Shown piece after piece: positions 44,289-51,073 of a stretch of 64,000 nt of DNA (position 1 is the first letter of the stretch; each line of letters opens with the position of its first letter). Source of the DNA: Paraflavitalea sp. CAU 1676 (GTDB lineage: Bacteria > Bacteroidota > Bacteroidia > Chitinophagales > Chitinophagaceae); assembly GCF_029223285.1 (NCBI RefSeq), contig NZ_JARHUJ010000003.1, positions 372,001-436,000 on the forward strand, in the 5' to 3' direction. The position numbers and the translations under genes were made by a program. The notes beneath the pieces are model-generated. The model saw only the letters and a program-made list of their open reading frames with translations. It had not been told where the DNA came from and made no database searches.

Positions 44289-44338
44289 CGGCGTTTCAAA
44301 ATTTTGACTGTCAGGCATACGGTCACAAAATTTTACCC

Positions 44339-45379
44339 ATGGCATTATTACACAACAGAGTCTCCCAAAAGGAGCTGAAAGAGCGTTTATACCAGGAAAC
44401 CGAACCCCGGACCACCATTTCCTTCTACCAGTATTTTCCCATTCCCGATCCCCAGGTCTTTCGCGATGAGCTGTACAAAGTATTGCACGCTATAAAAGTA
44501 TTCGGACGGATCTATGTAGCCCATGAAGGCATCAACGCGCAGATCAGCGTGCCGCAAAGCAATTTCGACGCGTTGAAGCAAGCGCTGTATGCGATACCGG
44601 CCTTGGATGGAGTACGGCTCAATATCGCCGTAGACGACGATGGCAAATCATTCTGGGTACTTAAGATCAAAGTGCGGGACAAGATCGTGGCCGACGGCAT
44701 CATCGATCCCGCATTCGACATGGCCAATAAAGGCAAATACGTCAACGCGGCACAAATGAACCGGCTGCTCAGCGACCCCGATACCATCGTGGTCGACATG
44801 CGCAATCACTATGAATTTGAAGTAGGTCACTTCGAGAACGCCATCGAAGTACCGAGCGATACTTTCCGTGAGCAATTGCCCATGGCAGTAGATATGCTGA
44901 AGGATCAGCAGGAGAAGAACATCATCATGTATTGCACAGGCGGTATCCGGTGTGAAAAGGCCAGTGCCTACATGCTGCACAATGGTTTCAGGAATGTATA
45001 TCACCTCGAAGGAGGCATCATCAACTATGCAAAGCAGATCAAGGACGAAGGGATCGATAGTAAGTTTATTGGTAAGAATTTCGTGTTCGACGACAGGCTG
45101 GGAGAGCGCATTACCGAAGATGTAATAGCCCACTGCCACCAGTGCGGCAAGCCGGCCGATACGCACACCAATTGCGCCAATGAAGGCTGCCACCTGCTGT
45201 TTATACAATGTGAGGACTGCGCCCGCACGCACGAAGGATGCTGCAGCACCGAATGCCAGGACTTCATTCACCTGCCCGAAGAGCAGCAGAAAGAGCTGCG
45301 CAAGGGCGTCCTGAAAGACGGCAATATCTTCAACAAGTCAAAAGCCCGCCTGCGGCCGAGGCTGAACAAAGAAGGGTAG
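44339..45379 (+). CDS. trhO: tRNA uridine-34 hydroxylase, rhodanese family (TrhO/YceA)
   Basis: 346 residues. The N-terminal acylphosphatase-like domain ([31 protein letters not shown]) precedes a rhodanese domain (about 135-235) with [18 protein letters not shown] and the active-site loop [19 protein letters not shown], Cys199. The C-terminal ~100 residues hold a cysteine cluster (CHQC, CANEGC, CEDC, CCSTEC) that probably binds zinc. TrhO adds the oxygen to U34 of tRNA in an O2-dependent way to start 5-methoxy/carboxymethoxy-uridine formation. Length is normal for this family. It has its own promoter and terminator, so it is monocistronic. Confidence 0.94.
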   Translation: MALLHNRVSQKELKERLYQETEPRTTISFYQYFPIPDPQVFRDELYKVLHAIKVFGRIYVAHEGINAQISVPQSNFDALKQALYAIPALDGVRLNIAVDDDGKSFWVLKIKVRDKIVADGIIDPAFDMANKGKYVNAAQMNRLLSDPDTIVVDMRNHYEFEVGHFENAIEVPSDTFREQLPMAVDMLKDQQEKNIIMYCTGGIRCEKASAYMLHNGFRNVYHLEGGIINYAKQIKDEGIDSKFIGKNFVFDDRLGERITEDVIAHCHQCGKPADTHTNCANEGCHLLFIQCEDCARTHEGCCSTECQDFIHLPEEQQKELRKGVLKDGNIFNKSKARLRPRLNKEG

Positions 45380-45397
45380 CAACCACAACAATATTAA

Positions 45398-45425
45398 AAG
45401 GGCCGATCTGTAAAGATGGGCCCTT
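45398..45425 (+). terminator. Terminator of trhO
   Basis: AAGGGCC (45398-45404) and GGGCCCTT (45418-45425) with a 13-base loop, followed by ATTAATTT, 19 bases after the stop. Confidence 0.75.
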
Positions 45426-45476
45426 ATTAATTTCATATCAACAGGTCTCAGACGAAATTACGGATCTTCACCAGCC

Positions 45477-46049
45477 TCATTTCTTCGGCGGAGGAGGTGG
45501 CATTTTAGGCGGAGCCTGCTCATACTGATACATCAGGTTGATCTTGCCTTCGCTATCAAAACGCCAGGTCTCGTGTAATTCTTTAGCCATTGTTTTTCCT
45601 TTGGCATTCGTGGTAATTTCCCGGGTCCAGATACAGACCCATTCATCATTGTTATTTTTGTTCCGGAGCGCCATGAAAGCATGCACAGAATCAACAACAG
45701 TACCCATTTGTCCGCGCACCTGTTTGGCCATCGCAATCAGACTGTCGCGGCTGCCGGCAAACATAGTACCATCGGAGAAGTACATGGTATCACTGGCTGC
45801 GAATAAACTCTTGGCATTGTCGAGCGTGTTGTTGTCCCAGTGCTTGTACAATTCCAGCAGCGATTGAACATTCTTGGGATCGCCCATTTCGAAGTTGGAA
45901 GAGTAATCAGCCGTGAACGGATAAACCGGTTGTTCCTGTCTGGCCATTGTGGAATCGCTGGCTTTAGTTGCTTCCGTGGTTGTTTTGTCGGCGTTAGACG
46001 AGCAGGCTGCCAATACAGCAAACGCTGCAAAAAGACACATCTTTCTCAT
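45477..46049 (-). CDS. NTF2/SnoaL-like lipoprotein
   Basis: 190 residues with a signal peptide and lipobox LAAC (Cys16) followed by Ser-Ser. A Thr/Ser-rich linker leads to a cone-fold domain of the NTF2/SnoaL type (about residues 58-175): LLELYKHWDNNTLDNAKSLFAASDTMYF, SRDSLIAMAKQV, HAFMALRNKNNNDEWVCIW and HETWRFDSEGKINLMYQYE. The C-terminus is a polyproline run (PPKMPPPPPKK). No catalytic pattern can be assigned. It is convergent with trhO and has no operon partner. Confidence 0.8.
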   Translation of the reverse strand: MRKMCLFAAFAVLAACSSNADKTTTEATKASDSTMARQEQPVYPFTADYSSNFEMGDPKNVQSLLELYKHWDNNTLDNAKSLFAASDTMYFSDGTMFAGSRDSLIAMAKQVRGQMGTVVDSVHAFMALRNKNNNDEWVCIWTREITTNAKGKTMAKELHETWRFDSEGKINLMYQYEQAPPKMPPPPPKK

Positions 46050-46198
46050 AAAAGTGGGTTCTAAATTTTTTAATAATAAATAAGGCCGAAGATGTTAGTG
46101 GAGGGAGCGGAGGGACGTGGATTACAATGAGTATCCTAAGTTAGTACTTTCTGCAATACTTTCAATATAATAGGCCCCCGACCGGCAGGTGCCAACGA

Positions 46199-46227
46199 AA
46201 AAGGCTGCCCGGGTCGGACAGCCTTTT
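46199..46227 (-). terminator. Terminator of the lactonase gene
   Basis: AAAAGGCTG (46199-46207) and CAGCCTTTT (46219-46227), 9-bp perfect stem with T-run in minus direction, 22 bases after the stop at 46250. Confidence 0.85.
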
Positions 46228-46249
46228 GAAATTCTATTAAAAGCAACCT

Positions 46250-47365
46250 CTACTTTAACGGGATCCACTTCAGGCATACCGGCTTATCGACCTCGATCTT
46301 CTTGCCGGTATCGGTCAGTAAACCCGTTTCTTTATCGATTGTGAACACCACGATATCATTGCTGTTCTGGTTGGCAGACAGCAGGTATTTGCCGGTAGGG
46401 TCAATGACGAAGTTACGCGGCGTGCGGCCCATCACCGATTGGTGGCCTTTGAGCGTGAGCTTGCCGGTCGATTTGTCGATCGAAAAGATCGCAATATCAT
46501 TCTCATCGCCCCGGTTCGAAGCATACAGGAACTTACCATCGGGCGATACATGGATATCCGCACTGCCAACAGCGCCTTTATAACCTTCTTTGATGGCTGA
46601 AACCCTTTCGATGAATTGCAACTTGCCTTTGCTATAAGCATAAGCGCTCACATGACCGCTCATTTCCTCCATCAGATACAGGAATTTCCCATTGGGCGTA
46701 AAATCTATATGTCGCGGACCAGAACCGCCGATGGCTGAAGTAGAAGGAATTTTTGCCGGCTTCAGTTCGCCCAGCTTCTTATCGAAATCATATACCAGGA
46801 TCTTATCCGTGCCCAGGTCCTGCACCAGCAGGTGGTCATTGCCCGGATCGAATACGGTAGAATGCACATGGGGCTTGTCCTGCCGCTGCTTGTCCGGACC
46901 GCTGCCCGATTGCTGGATCGTTCTTTCCGATGCACGGAGGTAACCATCCGGACTGACTCCCAGCAGCGAAAAATTGCCGCCGCTGTAGTTGGCGACCGCC
47001 ACCCATTTGCCCGACTCATCGGTGGCCACATAACAGGGGTGGTCGCCGCCGCTGGATTGTTTGTTGAGGAACTTCAGCGTACCGGTCTTTTTGTCGAACT
47101 CGAAAGCAGCTACACTGCCTTTGTCGTCGCCATCTTCAAACACGGAATACACGAACTTATTATTCTTCGAAACCGCCAGGTAGCTGGGATTGCTGGCCGG
47201 GGCCTTACTTACATAAGTAGCCTCACCGGTGGCGGCATTGAATTTGTACACATAGATGCCTTCACTCTTGCCCGAGGTATAAGTTCCTACAAGCAGGTAA
47301 AAATCCTGGCTGAAAGCAAGTGCTGGCGCGATCATAAGAAGCAATTGGCAGAGCATTTTTTTCAT
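46250..47365 (-). CDS. Exported lactonase family protein (6-phosphogluconolactonase-like propeller)
   Basis: 371 residues with a signal peptide (LLLMIAPALAFSQ). The seven-bladed propeller of the Pgl/YbhE family is seen in repeated motifs: LLVGTYTSGKSEGIYVYKF, NPSYLAVSKNNKFVYSV, HPCYVATDESGKWVAVANY, GPRHIDFTPNGKFLYLM, DIHVSPDGKFLYASNRG and TPRNFVIDPTGKYLLSANQ. The signature RG.E and HVHST residues implied in lactone binding are present (SNRGDEN, KPHVHSTVF). The signal peptide places it outside the cytoplasm, so a sugar-lactone other than 6-phosphogluconate is the more likely substrate. Stands alone. Confidence 0.88.
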   Translation of the reverse strand: MKKMLCQLLLMIAPALAFSQDFYLLVGTYTSGKSEGIYVYKFNAATGEATYVSKAPASNPSYLAVSKNNKFVYSVFEDGDDKGSVAAFEFDKKTGTLKFLNKQSSGGDHPCYVATDESGKWVAVANYSGGNFSLLGVSPDGYLRASERTIQQSGSGPDKQRQDKPHVHSTVFDPGNDHLLVQDLGTDKILVYDFDKKLGELKPAKIPSTSAIGGSGPRHIDFTPNGKFLYLMEEMSGHVSAYAYSKGKLQFIERVSAIKEGYKGAVGSADIHVSPDGKFLYASNRGDENDIAIFSIDKSTGKLTLKGHQSVMGRTPRNFVIDPTGKYLLSANQNSNDIVVFTIDKETGLLTDTGKKIEVDKPVCLKWIPLK

Positions 47366-47552
47366 GCCCGTAAATTACATGATATAATCATGCCACGGAA
47401 ATCGATCGCGGGGTAAAGCTCGGCCGGATTTTCGCTCCACGTGTACCCGCAGAGGCGGAAGAAACACCCACAAGGCAGCGCAGCTACAAACCTACCGCGT
47501 AGGCCGCTCCGGTGTGGGAGATTGGAGCCACCCCCAACGACAGCGCATACCG

Positions 47553-48416
47553 CTACAACCCCGCCGCATACGCCGCTACCGTGGTACCCGGTTTCCCCAG
47601 TTCCTGCCTGGTAACCGTGCTTTCAAACCGCTCAGGATACTCGTTCAGCGCTTCGGCAATCTTGGCGCCATAATCAATGACCGGGATCACTTTACCCATT
47701 ACTTTGAAAAGCCCCAACGGCATTTGCAGTGTCTTTAATTTCTTGTGCCGGTAATGATCGATGAAGATGCGGGCGGCCTCGTGCCAGGTATACGCCATCG
47801 GCCCCTGGATAGCATACTCGCGGCTTTCAGTGGTCAGCACGGTAAAGGAACGCGCCACCTGCAGGCCATAATCGGCCGCCGCGACAAAATACATTGGAGC
47901 TTTCGACGTGCCGGCCAGCAACAGACGATTGCCCTTCAGCATCAATTGGTCAAAACTCTCCATAAAGGTCGAAGGGTAGAAGATCGAATAGGGAATGCCC
48001 GACTGTTTTATCTTTTGCACCGCCGACAGTTTGATATCGAAGATCCACCAGTTGAAACCATGCATGCCCTGGTAATTTTGCACCAGCGACGACAGCAGGG
48101 CCAGCCTTTTGATACCGGTTCGTTGCGCCACGGCAATAATATTATCGATGCCTTCCCGTTCGGGCATCCGGTCGCTGCGACGGGCCGTGCGGGTCGGACT
48201 TAAACTGATGTACACCGCATCGTGGCCCGGGAATGCCGTCATCATACTGATGGGGTCGAATACATCGCCTTTCAGCACCTGCACACCGGGAAACAGCGTT
48301 TCCGCCTTTGCGGGATTACGCGCCAGCAGGCTCACTTCGAAGCCCGTCTGTATCAAAGCCCGGGTGACCGGCTTGCCGATCATACCCGTGCCGCCAATAA
48401 CTAATATTTTTTTCAT
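47553..48416 (-). CDS. Atypical SDR / NmrA-like NAD(P)H-binding protein
   Basis: 287 residues, cytoplasmic. Rossmann motif KKILVIGGTGMIGKPVTRAL (GGTGxxG) at the N-terminus, an Arg after strand 2 (LLARNPAKAE) compatible with NADP, and DVFDPISMMTAFPGHDAVYIS for the acidic strand. LALLSSLVQNYQG covers the place of the catalytic Ser, but no YxxxK is found, so it is likely an atypical extended SDR that acts as a sensor or on unknown substrates. Similar to NAD(P)H azoreductase/NmrA-like proteins. Divergent from the DUF7151-like lipoprotein. Confidence 0.87.
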   Translation of the reverse strand: MKKILVIGGTGMIGKPVTRALIQTGFEVSLLARNPAKAETLFPGVQVLKGDVFDPISMMTAFPGHDAVYISLSPTRTARRSDRMPEREGIDNIIAVAQRTGIKRLALLSSLVQNYQGMHGFNWWIFDIKLSAVQKIKQSGIPYSIFYPSTFMESFDQLMLKGNRLLLAGTSKAPMYFVAAADYGLQVARSFTVLTTESREYAIQGPMAYTWHEAARIFIDHYRHKKLKTLQMPLGLFKVMGKVIPVIDYGAKIAEALNEYPERFESTVTRQELGKPGTTVAAYAAGL

Positions 48417-48525
48417 ACCTGAACGTTGAGATAAAGATAAATCAGTAATTCGGTCCCTTGTTCACCTACAAACTTTGAATTAAAGTTTAATATCAGAGAG
48501 TTACAACACTTTTAACACAAGCTTA

Positions 48526-48557
48526 TTGGAAATCCTTGAAGCCGGATACTACTTTTG
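48526..48557 (+). promoter_or_regulatory. Promoter of the DUF7151-like lipoprotein gene
   Basis: TTG (48526-48528), 21-base spacer, perfect TACTTTTG (48550-48557). It lies inside the open frame upstream of 48577, which supports 48577 as the start codon. Confidence 0.62.
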
Positions 48558-48576
48558 GCATCTAAACTATACCGTT

Positions 48577-49251
48577 ATGAACATTCGAAATGTACTCCTG
48601 TTAGCTATCGCTTTAGTCTCGCTACTTGCTTGTAAAAAACAGGGCCCACAAGGTTTCAAAAGCCTCGTGGACATCCAGACGGAAGCACCCGGAGCAAAAT
48701 GCGCCACCGGCGGCCTGGCCGTCAAGTCCGGAATCGACAGGAACAACAACAATACACTGGATGCCGATGAAGTAGAAAACACGAATTTCGTTTGCAATGG
48801 GAGTACTGGCCCCGTTGGTCCGGCTGGTCCGGCTGGTCCGGCTAGCCCAGCTGATAAATTCATAATGATCAGATTATTCGAGGGTGTGTATGGAATAGGT
48901 GGTGCCGGGAACATTACCTATGGGCCGTTCTATAAGTTCAACAAAAAGAATTACCCCGGTGTGGATTCTATTGTATTTGCCGCCCGGCCTTACATAAACC
49001 ATTACGGTACCGGTGGAGCTGTTATCGTAGATCTCGTCAACAAAACCTCCAATTCAGTCATCGACAATTCCCAGATGACCGGCACCAAGAATGGTATTTC
49101 ATATAATGATTTACCACCTTTCCAATACTCAAAGAACATCTATAATAGTATTCCGGATGGCGACATAGACCTTGGGGTGAAAGTAACTGTGCAGGAACAA
49201 AGTCAACAGGGATACGTGTTCGATGGCTGGCTGTTTCTCTACAGGAAATAA
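48577..49251 (+). CDS. Lipoprotein with DUF7151-like repeat and short collagen-like stretch
   Basis: 224 residues from the ATG at 48577 (MNIRNVLLLAIALVSLLAC, lipobox LLAC, Cys19, then Lys-Lys). Residues ~22-80 match the small DUF7151-type module: GAKCATGG, IDRNNNNTLDADEVENTNFVCNG, which looks like a Ca-binding EF-loop with a disulfide. A short collagen-like run follows (GPVGPAGPAGPA, about 14 residues). The last 130 residues are a beta-rich domain that I do not recognise (FYKFNKKNYPGVDSIVFAA ... GYVFDGWLFLYRK). Probably displayed at the cell surface. Function unknown. Confidence 0.78.
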   Translation: MNIRNVLLLAIALVSLLACKKQGPQGFKSLVDIQTEAPGAKCATGGLAVKSGIDRNNNNTLDADEVENTNFVCNGSTGPVGPAGPAGPASPADKFIMIRLFEGVYGIGGAGNITYGPFYKFNKKNYPGVDSIVFAARPYINHYGTGGAVIVDLVNKTSNSVIDNSQMTGTKNGISYNDLPPFQYSKNIYNSIPDGDIDLGVKVTVQEQSQQGYVFDGWLFLYRK

Positions 49252-49287
49252 GCAGTAGAAGCTACATGCTCGATACATTTTTTTTAT

Positions 49288-49341
49288 AAAGGCCTCAAAG
49301 CGATTTCCAACACACCAACGTGGAAATCATTGGAGGCTTTT
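49288..49341. terminator. Bidirectional terminator
   Basis: AAAGGCCTC with GAGGCTTT (one bulge) and an inner GATTTCCA/TGGAAATC stem, T-runs on both sides, between the convergent stops at 49251 and 49340. Confidence 0.75.
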
Positions 49342-49921
49342 ATTTTTTCCTCTTCCTGATCCGGCTCAAATGCTCGGGCGTAATCCCCAGCAGCGAAGCG
49401 ATCATGTATTGGGGCACCCGTTGCAGAAGTGATGGCCGCTGATCGATCAGCCAGTCATACCGCTCTTCGGGCGATAGCGTCAGCAGGCGGCTGTTCTGGT
49501 TCGAGACCTCGATGAACAACTGCTCGGCCATGCGACGGCCAAAAGTCTCCATCACCGGGTGATGCCGGTACATCCACTGCATATCGGCCAGGGAGAGGTG
49601 CAGCACCTCACAGTCCTCCAGCGCATCGATATTGGCGGTAGCCGGTTGCTGTGTAAGGAAACTGGCATATTCGCTCACATAACTGTTCTCAGCCAGGAAA
49701 CCCGTACACACTTCACGCCCCTCCGACAAATAATAATACCGTAGCAACCCCTTATTGATAAAGGTGACATAGCGGCAGATATCTCCGTTGCGCAGCAGTA
49801 CGCCACCCTTGGGAAGCAACTGCGTCGTGAGCCTGCCCTGCAGGTCGGCCCAGGCCGCCGCATCGATGGCCGGCACCATGTGGTGATAATAAGCCCTGAT
49901 CTGATCGAATTGACTATCCAT
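49340..49921 (-). CDS. Crp/Fnr-type cyclic-nucleotide-binding regulator
   Basis: 193 residues. The barrel of the cNMP-binding fold is present: LLPKGGVLLRNGDICRYVTFINKGLLRYYYL, ENSYVSEYASFLTQQPATANIDALEDCEVLHLS. The conserved phosphate-binding Arg-Ser is absent, so an effector other than cAMP, or none, is likely. The C-terminal HTH is short and near the end (PQYMIASLLGITPEHLSRIRKRKK), which is the usual form of small Bacteroidota Crp-like proteins. No neighbouring target is evident. It is divergently placed from nothing; purC lies upstream on the same strand, isolated by a strong hairpin. Confidence 0.88.
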   Translation of the reverse strand: MDSQFDQIRAYYHHMVPAIDAAAWADLQGRLTTQLLPKGGVLLRNGDICRYVTFINKGLLRYYYLSEGREVCTGFLAENSYVSEYASFLTQQPATANIDALEDCEVLHLSLADMQWMYRHHPVMETFGRRMAEQLFIEVSNQNSRLLTLSPEERYDWLIDQRPSLLQRVPQYMIASLLGITPEHLSRIRKRKK

Positions 49922-49930
49922 ACAATAAAA

Positions 49931-49955
49931 CGGCCCTTATTATTAATAAGGGCCG
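49931..49955 (-). terminator. Terminator of purC
   Basis: A 12-bp perfect palindrome CGGCCCTTATTA-T-TAATAAGGGCCG, followed in minus direction by TTTTATT. It separates purC from the regulator gene. Confidence 0.8.
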
Positions 49956-50004
49956 CGTATAAAAAACGAATTATGAAGTAAACGCCTGTAAGGCTGTCGA
50001 ATGA

Positions 50005-50931
50005 TTATCCCAATTTCTCCAGCGACTTCACCACCCGGTCATACACTTCCTGTTCGGAGAGGTCCTGCGCTTCGAATTTCTTACCGATCACTTTTTCGTA
50101 CAGCTCGATGTAGCGGCCACTGATGGTATTGATCCACTCGTCGCTCATCTCAGGTACGGTTTGCCCTTCCTTACCCATAAAATTGTTAGCGATCAGCCAT
50201 TCCCGCACAAACTCCTTGCTCAGCTGTTGCTGCCGTTCGCCTTTGGCCTGACGTTCTTCGAAACCATCGGCATAGAAATAACGGGAAGAATCCGGCGTAT
50301 GTACTTCATCCATCAGGTATACGGCCCCTTTGAATTTGCCAAACTCATACTTGGTATCTACCAGGATCAGTCCCTGCTTTGCTGCGATCTCCTTGCCACG
50401 GGCAAACAGCGCGAGCGCATATTGCTCCAGGATACGCCAGTCGGCCTCTGAAGCCAGTCCCTGGGCTATGATCTCTTCTTTGGAAATATCTTCGTCGTGC
50501 CCCGCTTCCGCTTTGGTGGAAGGGGTAATGATGGGAGTAGGAAAATAGTCGTTCTCTTTCATGCCTTCGGGCAAAGTGACCCCGCAAAGGGTGCGTTTAC
50601 CACTGGCATAGGTACGCCAGGCATGACCGGTAAGGTTACCGCGTACCACCATCTCGATCTTGAATGGTTCGCACTTCTGACCAATCGACACACTCGGCGC
50701 CGGAACATCCATCAACCAGTTCGGACAAATATCACGGGTAGCCTCCAGCATATAAGCCGCGATCTGATTCAGTACCTGACCTTTATAGGGTATAGGTCGG
50801 GGTAATATTACATCAAATGCAGATATGCGGTTAGAGGCCACCATCACCAGCCAATTATCCTGGATAGTGTACACATCTCTTACTTTTCCTTTGTAAAACT
50901 TTGTCTGACCGGGAAATTGATAGGCATTCAT
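50005..50931 (-). CDS. purC: Phosphoribosylaminoimidazole-succinocarboxamide synthase
   Basis: 308 residues. SAICAR synthetase, the step joining CAIR and aspartate with ATP in purine synthesis. Signatures: [60 protein letters not shown] and [11 protein letters not shown] with [13 protein letters not shown]. The length of ~308 is the longer Bacteroidota/yeast-like type rather than the ~240-residue E. coli form. No other pur gene is nearby. A TATATTCG -7-like sequence lies directly before the start. Confidence 0.96.
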   Translation of the reverse strand: MNAYQFPGQTKFYKGKVRDVYTIQDNWLVMVASNRISAFDVILPRPIPYKGQVLNQIAAYMLEATRDICPNWLMDVPAPSVSIGQKCEPFKIEMVVRGNLTGHAWRTYASGKRTLCGVTLPEGMKENDYFPTPIITPSTKAEAGHDEDISKEEIIAQGLASEADWRILEQYALALFARGKEIAAKQGLILVDTKYEFGKFKGAVYLMDEVHTPDSSRYFYADGFEERQAKGERQQQLSKEFVREWLIANNFMGKEGQTVPEMSDEWINTISGRYIELYEKVIGKKFEAQDLSEQEVYDRVVKSLEKLG

Positions 50932-51073
50932 GGCGCGAATATAGATCAGCCCGTCAAATGCCAGAAAAAAAGTATGCCTGAGATATTAACATTGAATACG
51001 TATTTGGTTAAAAATTAAATTTTTAGGTGCAGATTACAATACGTAGATTAGTATATAAACAAAAACTGCCATT

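Larger units (their letters stand above)
43779..44338. other. 560-base intergenic region before trhO
   Basis: Besides the terminator at 43802-43841 and the trhO promoter at 44258-44288, it contains a GGCCGT-CTGGC-ACGGCC hairpin (44049-44065) and two copies of CTGTCC(C/G)GTTA spaced 24 bases apart near 43895-43929. Short frames here look non-coding. Confidence 0.5.

Noticed and set aside
43966-44378. Several 67-81-codon frames before trhO
   Set aside because: They overlap each other and the trhO promoter; composition is random.
48810-48846. GGTCCGGCTGGTCCGGCT tandem repeat
   Set aside because: In frame and encodes the short collagen-like GPAGPA stretch of the lipoprotein.
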